NCBI GenBank assembly: GCA_016712415.1
Contig: JADJRC010000002.1
Coordinates: 496,001 to 560,000 of the forward strand
DNA length: 64,000 nt
Direction: 5' to 3'
From: Lewinellaceae bacterium
GTDB taxonomy: Bacteria; Bacteroidota; Bacteroidia; Chitinophagales; Saprospiraceae
In this document: piece by piece, positions 45,001 to 54,016 of the stretch
How the letters are laid out: every line of letters begins with the position of its first letter
Position numbering within the stretch: position 1 is the stretch's first letter
Notes under the pieces: model-generated
The model's database searches: none
Told to the model about the DNA's origin: nothing
The model's input: only the letters and a program-made list of their open reading frames with translations
Made by a program: the position numbers and the translations under genes

Positions 45001-45870
45001 ATGTCGCCTAATACCCATCGCTTGTACATTTCCATGCTGGTAACCATTGGTGTGCTGATCACGCTGTTGCTGGCTTACCAGGGATTTTCTTACTACTCCA
45101 CCAGCCTGGAGGAGCGTTTTTACCATCCTGACCATGCAAATTTTAAACCGAGTGGCATCTATGGCCACGGTTTGGGTATTGTAGGTACCCTGCTGATCCT
45201 CATCGGGGTGTTTTCCTACATCGCCCGTAAACGGTACAAATCGCTCGCCCGCCTGGGCAGACTGAAATACTGGCTGGAGTTTCATATTTTTTTGTGCAGC
45301 GTCGGGCCGGTCATGGTTTTGTTCCATACGGCATTCAAGTTTGGGGGCATTGTATCCATCAGTTTCTGGAGCATGGTGGCCGTAGTGGCAAGCGGTGTGA
45401 TCGGCCGGTTTATCTATATCCAGATACCGCGCACGATTGAGGGAAGAGAACTGAGTCTCAGCGAGGTGCAATCGCTAAAAAGCAATGTGGAAGATATACT
45501 GGTGGGGTCCTACGGACTGGATGCAGCGCATTCCGGTACCATCCTGGAATCGATCAGGGTTGCGCCCCGGGCGAAAGGGGGCAACCTTTTGTCGGGGATG
45601 ATCAACAAGTACTTCGAAGATAAAAAAACGATCAGGCGTGTTAAAAAAATTCTCCGGGACAACCATCTTCCCCAAACACACGTACTTCAGATATCCCGAC
45701 TCATTAAACGCGAGATTTCTTTGAATAATCGGATTGAACGTTTGCAAACCATGCAAAAACTGTTCAAATACTGGCACGTAGCGCATTTGCCGTTTGCCAT
45801 TATCATGCTGATTATCATGGTTGTTCACGTTGCCGTTACCCTCGCTTTTGGTTACCGATGGATTTTTTAA
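45001..45870 (+). CDS. Polytopic membrane protein, candidate haem-b membrane cytochrome
   Basis: The 289-residue protein has about five membrane helices: near residues 9-28 (LVTIGVLITLLLAYQGFSYY), 52-72, 88-110, 118-138 and 252-278. Histidines lie within or next to helices (GHGLGIVGTLLILIG, EFHIFLCSVGPVMVLFHTAF, YWHVAHLPFAIIMLIIMVVH). Such spacing is typical of b-type cytochromes such as ferric-reductase-like or cytochrome b561 folds, but no exact family is recognised. A soluble helical loop at about 150-245 sits between helices. It starts the operon, with an iron-sulfur flavoprotein 9 bp downstream. A role passing electrons across the inner membrane is inferred. Confidence 0.6.
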   Translation: MSPNTHRLYISMLVTIGVLITLLLAYQGFSYYSTSLEERFYHPDHANFKPSGIYGHGLGIVGTLLILIGVFSYIARKRYKSLARLGRLKYWLEFHIFLCSVGPVMVLFHTAFKFGGIVSISFWSMVAVVASGVIGRFIYIQIPRTIEGRELSLSEVQSLKSNVEDILVGSYGLDAAHSGTILESIRVAPRAKGGNLLSGMINKYFEDKKTIRRVKKILRDNHLPQTHVLQISRLIKREISLNNRIERLQTMQKLFKYWHVAHLPFAIIMLIIMVVHVAVTLAFGYRWIF

Positions 45871-45879
45871 TCATACAAA

Positions 45880-47205
45880 ATGCTTGTAGAACAAATTTTA
45901 ATCTACGCCTTTGTTTTTCTCTTTTGCGCCGTTATCGTTTTCATTTACCTGAAAAAATTAAGCAAAGCCTCCAGGGTAGTTGAAGCCAAAATTGAAAAGG
46001 CAAAACAGGAAGGACTGCACGAACCGGTGTCGCTGCACCCGGTTATTAATTTGGATACCTGTATAAAAAGCGGCGCCTGCGTTGCCGTTTGTCCCGAAAA
46101 GGATATCCTGGGTATCGTGAACGGCCGTGCAACGCTCATCAATGCCTCCAGTTGCGTCGGCCACGGCGCTTGTTTCCACAACTGTCCCGTAGAAGCGATC
46201 TCTCTCGTCATCGGAACGGAAAAAAGAGGGGTCGACCTGCCGCACGTCAACCAGAACTTCGAAACCAACGTACCCGGCATCTATATCGCCGGCGAACTCG
46301 GCGGCATGGGGCTGATCAAAAACAGCGTCGAGCAGGGACAGGCAGCCGTTGAAAATATCATCAGGGTCGGCATTCAAAAAGACCCGTCCACCTACGATCT
46401 GATCATTATCGGCGCCGGGCCGGCGGGTATTTCGGCCTCCCTCGCAGCCAAAAAATACGGACTGAATTTCCGCACCCTGGATCAGGATACGCTGGGCGGC
46501 ACCGTGTTCTCCTTTCCCCGCTCCAAGATCGTCATGACCGCGCCGATGGTGCTGCCCCTCTTCGGTAAGGTAAAACTATACGACACCAGCAAAACAGAAC
46601 TGCTGGATTTGTGGCATACTGTACTGACCCAGAATAACATTCAAATTACGGAAAACACAAAGGTGGAAAGTATCCAGCCGGAAGGAACGCATTTCTCGGT
46701 ACTGACAAACAGGGGCGATGCCTTCAAAACCCAGAAGGTGTTGCTGGCCATTGGCCGTCGGGGTACGCCCCGCAAACTGGGCATCCCGGGTGAAACGCTC
46801 GAAAAGGTAGCCTACCGGCTTCTGGAACCCGAAAATATTCGCGATAAAAACGTCGTCGTCGTGGGCGGCGGCGATTCGGCCATCGAGGCGGCACTTTCCC
46901 TCGCCATTCAAAATAAAGTCCTGCTGTCGTACAGAAGCGAAACATTCAGCAGGCTGAAACCCAAAAACCGGGAAAAACTGAACGAGTCGGTAAACAGGGG
47001 GCTGCTCAAAGTAAAATTCAAATCGAACCTGGTAAAAATCGAACAGGAAAGAGCCCTCCTGACCACCGAAGACGAAGGACAACTGGAAGTGGACAACGAC
47101 CTGGTGTACATTTTCGCCGGAGGTGAACTGCCCACCCAGTTTTTACAAAAAGCGGGGGTGGAAATCACCAAACGCTTCGGATATACCATGAAAAGACACC
47201 GTTAA
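45880..47205 (+). CDS. Membrane-anchored Fe-S/FAD NAD(P)H oxidoreductase
   Basis: The 441-residue protein has an N-terminal membrane helix (ILIYAFVFLFCAVIVFIYL). Next is a ferredoxin-like part with CIKSGACVAVCPEKD and CVGHGACFHNCPVEA, where each motif has three Cys and a Ser or His in the usual second Cys position. From about residue 168 there is a thioredoxin-reductase-like flavoprotein: LIIIGAGPAGISASLAAKKY for FAD, and VVVVGGGDSAIEAALSLAI for NAD(P). The CxxC redox pair of thioredoxin reductases is absent. It would take electrons from NAD(P)H through FAD to Fe-S clusters in the inner membrane. It links by position to the cytochromes. Confidence 0.82.
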   Translation: MLVEQILIYAFVFLFCAVIVFIYLKKLSKASRVVEAKIEKAKQEGLHEPVSLHPVINLDTCIKSGACVAVCPEKDILGIVNGRATLINASSCVGHGACFHNCPVEAISLVIGTEKRGVDLPHVNQNFETNVPGIYIAGELGGMGLIKNSVEQGQAAVENIIRVGIQKDPSTYDLIIIGAGPAGISASLAAKKYGLNFRTLDQDTLGGTVFSFPRSKIVMTAPMVLPLFGKVKLYDTSKTELLDLWHTVLTQNNIQITENTKVESIQPEGTHFSVLTNRGDAFKTQKVLLAIGRRGTPRKLGIPGETLEKVAYRLLEPENIRDKNVVVVGGGDSAIEAALSLAIQNKVLLSYRSETFSRLKPKNREKLNESVNRGLLKVKFKSNLVKIEQERALLTTEDEGQLEVDNDLVYIFAGGELPTQFLQKAGVEITKRFGYTMKRHR

Positions 47206-47232
47206 TATACCGAGTGCCTAAAACAACCGTGT

Positions 47233-49075
47233 TTGCGCTGTAAACCGCTACATATCATCATTCTCTTCACCCTCCTCGTCGTGAAGGCAGAAGCGCAGTT
47301 GTCGCCCGGCGACCTGACCAATGCGCATGCCGGCCTGGAAGGGGTGTTTAACTGTACAAAATGCCACGTGCTGGGTGACAAAGTGGCCAACGACAAATGC
47401 CTGAGTTGCCACAAGGAAATCAAATACAGGATCGACCACAGTTCCGGTTTTCACGCCTCGAAAGAGGCCAAAGGGAAAGACTGCACCGTCTGTCACAGCG
47501 ACCACCACGGCCGGAATTTTGACATCGTACGGTTCGATAAAAACAAGTTTAACCACAACCTGACGGGTTTCGAACTGTCGGGCGGGCACAAAACGATCGA
47601 CTGCCGGCAATGCCACAAAGCGGATTACATCGAAGACCGGGAACTGAAAAAACGGAGCAATACCTACCTGGGCCTGAGCCGCGACTGCAAGTCGTGCCAC
47701 GAGGATTACCACCAGAAAACCCTCTCCAACGACTGTGCAAAATGCCACTCCACGACCGCCTTTGCCCCGGCCACCAGGTTTGACCATAACAAGACGTCCT
47801 TTACCCTCGTCGGGCAGCACCGGACGGTGAACTGCAATGAATGTCATAAAAAGGAAACCCGGAACGGAAAGGCATTTCAGCAGTTTGCCGGTGTGCCGTT
47901 TGGCAACTGCAACAGCTGCCACAAGGATCCGCATGGCGCCAATCTTGGGACGAACTGCAAGCAGTGCCACTCGGAACAGGCCTTTTCTTCCCTGGCCGGC
48001 ATAAAAAAGTTCGACCACAGCGAAACGCATTTCCCCCTGAAAGGAAAACACCGGCAGATCGACTGTGCAGGGTGCCATAACATGGTGGCCGCTCCGACGG
48101 TCATTTTTCAGGATCGACTGGGTGTGCGTACCAGCGAATGTTCCGTTTGCCACTAAGATGCCCACGACGGTAAGTTCGGACGCAACTGCGCAGACTGCCA
48201 CAACGAGGAGTCGTTCCGGGCTTCATCCGGTTCGATGAAAAACTTCAACCACAACCTGACCGGATTTGAACTGGAAGGCAAACACCAATCGGTAGACTGC
48301 AAAAAATGCCATACTTCCGGCAGTTTTACCGACCCCCTGCCGCACTACACCTGCGCCTCCTGCCATAAAGACTACCATGAAGGACAAATGGCGTCGATCC
48401 TGGGCTTAAGCCCCGACTGCTCCAAATGCCACACCCCGGATGGCTTTACCAGTAGTCTTTTTGCAATAGAAGACCACAACAAGACAAAATTCAAGTTAGA
48501 GGGCGGGCACCTGGCTACACCGTGTTTTGCGTGTCATAAACAGGACACGAATAAAAAATGGCAATTCAGAAAAATAGGCGAAACCTGCGCAGATTGTCAT
48601 AAAGATGTGCATGAAGGGTTCCTGGATAAAAATTCTACCCCAACCAGGCTTGCGTACAATGCCACGTCACGGCAAACTGGGAGGAAAACCACTTCGACCA
48701 TAATATGACCAAATTCAAACTTTCGGGCGCCCACGCGAAACAGGCATGCATGGCCTGCCACGGCAAAAAGACGATGAAGGACATCTGCCGCAGCGCTTTC
48801 AGCAGTTTGCCAATATGTCGACTACCTGCACGGCCTGTCACAAAAACATTCACGGCAGCCAGTTTGATAAAAACGGCGTCACGGATTGCACCCGCTGCCA
48901 TGCGTTCAATAACTGGGATGCGGTCAAATTCAACCACAATAAATCTGCTTTCAAGTTAGAAGGGAAACACGCTACGGTAGACTGTTCCGCCTGCCATAAA
49001 CCGGCCGAAACAGGTGGAGAAATGGTCATTCAATATAAGTTAAAACGCTTCCAATGTATAGACTGTCATCAATAA
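47233..49075 (+). CDS. Multihaem cytochrome c with about 23 CxxCH motifs, interrupted
   Basis: The first frame starts MRCKPLHIIILFTLLVVKAE (signal peptide; the start codon was not verified, GTG or TTG possible) and holds 11 CxxCH motifs before an in-frame TAA at 48154-48156. The same frame continues after the stop with 6 more, then shifts near 48632 (2 more) and near 48780 (4 more), ending CIDCHQ at 49075. Together that gives 23 haem motifs in about 610 residues. Repeat units of the form 'FDHN-T-F-L-GKH--VDC--CH' recur. The protein has many candidate distal His ligands, so it is a periplasmic or surface electron wire. The stop and both shifts could be sequence errors. Confidence 0.75.
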
Positions 49076-51450
49076 TACTGCTTTTGGGACTGACAGTCAG
49101 CCTGTTCTCGCAGTCCCCGCACGGCGCCCAATTCAAAGTGAACTGCGCCGACTGCCACTCGGCTGCCGGTTGGGATATTCCTTACGATGCGTGGGACCGT
49201 ACGGGCCCCATATTCTCCAAAACAACGGGCTGGCAGATCGGCTGGGACACGGCCAGGTTCAGCCATACCAAAACCGACTTCCCGCTCACGGGAAAACACG
49301 TTCAGGTAGACTGCCGGGCCTGCCACGGCTCCATGGTCTTTTCAGATGCCGGGGCCGACTGCATCTCCTGCCACCAGGACATGCACAACGGGACCGTCGG
49401 CAACGACTGCGCCCGCTGCCACAACACCGACAGTTGGCTGGTCGATAATATACCGGAACTGCACCAGGACAACGGTTTTCCGCTGCTCGGCGCGCACGCC
49501 GGCGCGGCCTGTGTCGATTGCCATGCCTCCGAAACCAATCTGCGATTCGACCGGATCGGCAACGATTGTATCAACTGCCACCGTACCGATTATGCTGCAA
49601 CCAGCAGCCCCGGCCACCAGGGCGCCGGATTTTCCACCAATTGTGTCGACTGCCACGACGTAACCCGGTTTGACTGGACCACCGACCGGGTGAACCACGA
49701 CTTTTTCCCGCTGACAAAAGGCCACGATATTTCGGATTGTGCTCAGTGTCATACCACGGGCAGTTATTCGAACACGCCGTCCGACTGTATTTCCTGTCAT
49801 AAAAACGATTTCGAGACGGCTGTATCGCCGAACCACCAGTCGGCCGGATTCTCGCAAAACTGCATCGAGTGTCACACGACAGACCCCGACTGGATGCCGG
49901 CCGTGTTCACCCAGCATGATGCGGCGTATTTCCCGATCTACAGCGGTGCGCACAAGGGGGAGTGGGATGCCTGCAAGGACTGCCACACCAACCCCTCGAA
50001 CTATGCGGAATACACCTGCGTCACCTGCCACATGAATCCCGAGACAGACAACCAGCACAACGGGGTGAACGGATATTCGTACAACAGTCCGGCCTGCCTG
50101 GCCTGCCACCCGACCGGCAATGCTAACGACGGGTTTGACCACAACAACACCGGTTTCCCATTGACCGGCGCGCATATCGCGACAGCCTGCGTGAGTTGCC
50201 ACGCCTCAGGTTATGCAGGCACGCCGACCGATTGTGCGAGTTGCCACACCCCGGATTACAACCAGAGCGCCAATCCGAGCCATACGGCGCTGGCCATGCC
50301 GACCGATTGTGCCACTTGCCACACGACCGACGCCTGGCAGCCGGCCTCTTTCCCGATACACAACAACTATTACGCATTGAACGGGGCGCACGCCGCCGTG
50401 GCGAACGACTGCGCGAAATGCCACAACGGCGATTACAACAACACGCCGAGCACCTGTGCGGGCTGTCATATGCCCGATTTCAACCAAACCACCAGCCCCA
50501 GCCACGTCGCGGCGCAATTTTCCACCGACTGTGCGAGTTGCCATAGCGAAACGGCGTGGGTACCGGCGACTTTCGACCACGACGGACAGTATTTCCCCAT
50601 TTACAGCGGTAAACACAAAGGAGAGTGGGACAAGTGCGCAGACTGCCATACCAACCCGTCGAATTTCGCGGAATTTACCTGTACCACCTGCCATACAAAT
50701 CCGGAAACTACGAACCAGCACAACGGCATAAACGGCTTCAGTTACAACAGTCCGGCCTGCCTGGCCTGCCACCCGACAGGCAGCGCGACGGATGGATTTA
50801 ACCACAACAACACCGGTTTCCCACTGACCGGAGCGCATATCACTACAGCCTGCATCAGTTGCCACGCCTCTGGATATGCGGGTACGCCGACCGATTGTGC
50901 CAGTTGCCATACGCAGGATTACAACCAAAGCGCCAACCCGAATCACGTGTCGCTCTCGATTCCGACCAACTGCGCGTCATGCCATACGACCGATGCATGG
51001 GAGCCGGCAACGTTCCCCATTCACAACAATTACTACCAGTTGAAAGGGGCGCATGCGGTTATTGCAAATGATTGCGCCAAATGCCACAACGGCGACTACA
51101 ACAACACGCCCAATACCTGCGCCGGGTGCCACATGGCCGACTATAACCAAACGAATAACCCCAAACACGCCACAGTGGGCTTCCCGACGACGTGTCAGGA
51201 TTGCCACAGTGAAACAGCTTGGACGCCCGCCAACTTTAACCACGACGGGATGTACTTCCCTATTTACAGCGGCAAGCATAAGAACAAATGGGATCAGTGT
51301 TCTGACTGCCATATCACGCCGGGGAATTACGCCGTATTCAGTTGTACCGTATGTCACACCAATCCGCAAACCAACAACCACCACCAGGGGGTAGGCGGAT
51401 ATGTCTATAATAGTCCGGCATGCTTGTCATGCCACCCGAATGGAGATTGA
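49054..51450 (+). CDS. Giant multihaem cytochrome c with 31 CxxCH motifs
   Basis: The 798-residue protein starts with a signal peptide (MYRLSSIILLLGLTVSLFSQ) at 49054, overlapping the previous gene by 22 bp. I count 31 CxxCH haem-binding motifs, about one per 26 residues. Residues 361-581 and 582-798 are two near-identical 9-haem modules (GFPLTGAHI, ASGYAGTPTDCASCHT, FPIYSGKHKGEWDKC, CLACHPTG); residues about 285-360 match the end of the same module. The first 280 residues hold a more divergent set. There is no T9SS tail or obvious anchor, and it ends CLSCHPNGD. It should transfer electrons in the periplasm or outside; the partners are the neighbours. Confidence 0.93.
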   Translation: MYRLSSIILLLGLTVSLFSQSPHGAQFKVNCADCHSAAGWDIPYDAWDRTGPIFSKTTGWQIGWDTARFSHTKTDFPLTGKHVQVDCRACHGSMVFSDAGADCISCHQDMHNGTVGNDCARCHNTDSWLVDNIPELHQDNGFPLLGAHAGAACVDCHASETNLRFDRIGNDCINCHRTDYAATSSPGHQGAGFSTNCVDCHDVTRFDWTTDRVNHDFFPLTKGHDISDCAQCHTTGSYSNTPSDCISCHKNDFETAVSPNHQSAGFSQNCIECHTTDPDWMPAVFTQHDAAYFPIYSGAHKGEWDACKDCHTNPSNYAEYTCVTCHMNPETDNQHNGVNGYSYNSPACLACHPTGNANDGFDHNNTGFPLTGAHIATACVSCHASGYAGTPTDCASCHTPDYNQSANPSHTALAMPTDCATCHTTDAWQPASFPIHNNYYALNGAHAAVANDCAKCHNGDYNNTPSTCAGCHMPDFNQTTSPSHVAAQFSTDCASCHSETAWVPATFDHDGQYFPIYSGKHKGEWDKCADCHTNPSNFAEFTCTTCHTNPETTNQHNGINGFSYNSPACLACHPTGSATDGFNHNNTGFPLTGAHITTACISCHASGYAGTPTDCASCHTQDYNQSANPNHVSLSIPTNCASCHTTDAWEPATFPIHNNYYQLKGAHAVIANDCAKCHNGDYNNTPNTCAGCHMADYNQTNNPKHATVGFPTTCQDCHSETAWTPANFNHDGMYFPIYSGKHKNKWDQCSDCHITPGNYAVFSCTVCHTNPQTNNHHQGVGGYVYNSPACLSCHPNGD

Positions 51451-51575
51451 ATGGAGCAGCGGGGGTACACAGATATGCCTGTGCAAGCCCCGCCTGTTAT
51501 TCCTGCCACCCGGATGGAAAGCATTGACCTTGCCTTATTTGTTTTTAATCATTGTTGTCTCAAAATCAACGATTT

Positions 51576-53198
51576 ATGAAATGTTGCCTGCACGCCCTTC
51601 TGTTTTTTTTCATTGGCCACAATGGATATCTACAAGCGCAGGCAATACTGGAAAAAGGAACGGTGTCGTATGTGTCGTCGCAGAATGTGTACGTGAAGTT
51701 TGCCTCGACAAAAGGCATCAATATCGGCGATACGCTATTTGTCCGGAATGGGGAAACGCTTGTCCCTGCCTTGCGCGTAACCAACAAATCGTCGGTTTCA
51801 TGCGTCTGTTCCAGGCTGGGCGGCAGCAACCTGGCGGTTTCCAATGAAATCGTCGCCAAAAAGGTGCCTGAAATGCCGAAGGCGGATGAAAGCAAAGCGC
51901 AGGAAAAGCCGCCCGGGAAAGAGAAGCAGGCGCAGGGCAGGAATAAGAAGCCGGGCAAAACAACACCGGCTTCGCCGCTCATAAAAAAACAGTCCCGGCA
52001 AAATATCCGGGCGCGACTGTCGGCGGCATCGTACAGCAGTTTTTCGGACAGGGTGGAGCGTGCCCGGATGCGTTATGCCTTTTCCATGCAGGGCAACAAC
52101 TTCGGCGATTCCGGTTTTTCCACCGAGGTGAATGTGGTATTCCGCCACACCCTCAAGGAATGGCAGGCCGTAAAAAACAACCTGAACGACGCCCTGAAAA
52201 TTTACGGACTGTCGGTCAAATACGATTTTAACCCCACTACCCATATCGCCCTGGGCAGAAGGATCAACCCAAGGATATCAAACCTGGGCGCCGTCGACGG
52301 GATTCAGTTTGAAAAGGGCCTCGGGCATTTTGTCTTTGGCGCGACCGCGGGCGCACGGCCCGATATGCGCGATTACAGCATCAACTTCGACCTGATGCAG
52401 GCCGGTGCATATGTCGGGCTGGTTTCCCGGGAAAACGAGAGGAACCAGCAGAGTACACTGGGCATCATAGAGCAGCACAACCGGTCGGCTGTAGACCGGC
52501 GCTTCGTTTATTTCCAGCACTCCGACGACCTGCTGACGAACCTCAACATATTCAGTTCCATGGAAATGGATTTGTATGAAAACATCAGCGGCGAATCCAA
52601 AAGCAAACTCAGCCTTACCAACCTGTTTGTTTCCCTGCGGTATAAATTCTCCAGGAAATTCAGCGCCAACCTTTCTTACGACAACCGGCGCAATATTATT
52701 TACTACGAATCCTACAAAACCTACATCGACCAGGTCATCGACAACGAAACCCGCCAGGGTATGCGCTTCGGCTTCAATTACCGTCCTGTAAAAATGTTAT
52801 CGTGGGGGGGCAACGCCAGCTGGCGATTTCAGAAGAGCAGTGCCAACGAATCCAAAAATCTGAATACATATTTGAATATCAACCAGATACCAGGGCTGAA
52901 AACATCGGCGTCGATCACCGCTAATTTCCTTCAAACCAGTTATATCAACAGCCGGATATTCGGCCTTCGGTTGATGAAGGATGTTTTTAAAGGGAAGGTG
53001 AATACGGAAGTCTATTACCGCAGGGTGGATTACGATTTTCCGCTGTACGGATATGCGACCAACCAGAACGTTGTCGGGGGTAGTCTTTCCTGGCAAATCC
53101 TGAAAAAACTGAGCATGAGCGCCTTCGTGGAAAAAACATTCGACAGCCCAAAAAATGATTTTATGCTGATCAATACCAGGCTTATGCAGCGATTTTGA
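51576..53198 (+). CDS. Outer-membrane beta-barrel of the cytochrome locus
   Basis: The protein has 540 residues from the ATG at 51576 with a signal peptide (MKCCLHALLFFFIGHNGYLQ). Residues about 25-90 form a small beta domain (KGTVSYVSSQNVYVKFASTK). A Lys/Pro/Glu-rich linker follows to about 150. The remaining 390 residues alternate hydrophobic strands with aromatic girdles and end in LINTRLMQRF, with terminal Phe as usual for barrels. In known porin-cytochrome systems a barrel holds the cytochrome in the outer membrane. Here the same role is inferred from position right after two cytochromes; no haem motif is present. Confidence 0.75.
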   Translation: MKCCLHALLFFFIGHNGYLQAQAILEKGTVSYVSSQNVYVKFASTKGINIGDTLFVRNGETLVPALRVTNKSSVSCVCSRLGGSNLAVSNEIVAKKVPEMPKADESKAQEKPPGKEKQAQGRNKKPGKTTPASPLIKKQSRQNIRARLSAASYSSFSDRVERARMRYAFSMQGNNFGDSGFSTEVNVVFRHTLKEWQAVKNNLNDALKIYGLSVKYDFNPTTHIALGRRINPRISNLGAVDGIQFEKGLGHFVFGATAGARPDMRDYSINFDLMQAGAYVGLVSRENERNQQSTLGIIEQHNRSAVDRRFVYFQHSDDLLTNLNIFSSMEMDLYENISGESKSKLSLTNLFVSLRYKFSRKFSANLSYDNRRNIIYYESYKTYIDQVIDNETRQGMRFGFNYRPVKMLSWGGNASWRFQKSSANESKNLNTYLNINQIPGLKTSASITANFLQTSYINSRIFGLRLMKDVFKGKVNTEVYYRRVDYDFPLYGYATNQNVVGGSLSWQILKKLSMSAFVEKTFDSPKNDFMLINTRLMQRF

Positions 53199-53255
53199 AT
53201 AAAAACCTGCATGACGGCATTTGTTTTCTTCATTTTTGCACAAAAAAAATTGACC

Positions 53256-54008
53256 ATGAAAATTTCAGGTTTTACAATAGTTACGGCCATGTTGCTGTTG
53301 CTGGTCGCGTGCGACTCAGGCCCTAAAGTGATCGAAAGCGAACCCGCTGCCAACAGTGCCGGCGCCGCTTCGCCCGGGTTTCCCGGCGTGCAGGCGCCTG
53401 TCTCCGAAGACCACAAGGTAGTGGTGGAGGAAGCCCTCAATACGGAAAAATACACCTACCTGCGGGTGCAGGAGAACGGCGAAAGTTTCTGGATCGCCAT
53501 CCCTAAAACGCCGGTGGAGATCGGGGCAACTTATTACTACCAGGGCGGATTGTTGAAGAAAAACTTTGCCAGTAAGGAATACAACCGGGTTTTTGAAACG
53601 ATCTACCTCGTCTCCGGCATTTCAAGCCAGCCACCCGGCGGCGGCGGCTCCACCGTCGACCAGGCACTGTCACAGACACAGCATCCCGCAGCCATCGAAC
53701 CACCCGGGGATATTAAACCTGCGGCAGGTGCGGTAAAAATCGCCGACCTGCTTGGCAATCTGAGCAAATACGACGGCAAGGTGATCAAGGTGACCGGGAA
53801 GTGCGTGAAAATAAATCCCATGATCATGGGTCGCAACTGGGTGCACCTCCAGGATGGCTCCGCCAAAAACTTCGATCTCACCGTTACCACCACCGAAAAC
53901 ATCGAACTCGGCAGCGTCATTACCATGGAAGGCGCCATAGCCCTGAACAAGGACTTCGGCGCCGGGTACAAGTACAACGTCATCATGGAAGGGGCCACGG
54001 TAAAATAA
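53256..54008 (+). CDS. OB-fold lipoprotein of the cytochrome locus
   Basis: The protein has 250 residues from the ATG at 53256 with a lipoprotein signal (MKISGFTIVTAMLLLLVAC, then Asp). Two beta-rich parts are seen: residues about 45-130 (YTYLRVQENGESFWIAIPKT), and a C-terminal OB-like fold at about 165-250 (YDGKVIKVTGKCVKINPMIM; WVHLQDGSAKNFDLTVTT). Similar domains occur beside respiratory and cytochrome genes in other bacteria. No catalytic or haem motif is present. It probably lies in the periplasm, attached by lipid. Confidence 0.7.
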   Translation: MKISGFTIVTAMLLLLVACDSGPKVIESEPAANSAGAASPGFPGVQAPVSEDHKVVVEEALNTEKYTYLRVQENGESFWIAIPKTPVEIGATYYYQGGLLKKNFASKEYNRVFETIYLVSGISSQPPGGGGSTVDQALSQTQHPAAIEPPGDIKPAAGAVKIADLLGNLSKYDGKVIKVTGKCVKINPMIMGRNWVHLQDGSAKNFDLTVTTTENIELGSVITMEGAIALNKDFGAGYKYNVIMEGATVK

Positions 54009-54016
54009 CGCCTTGC

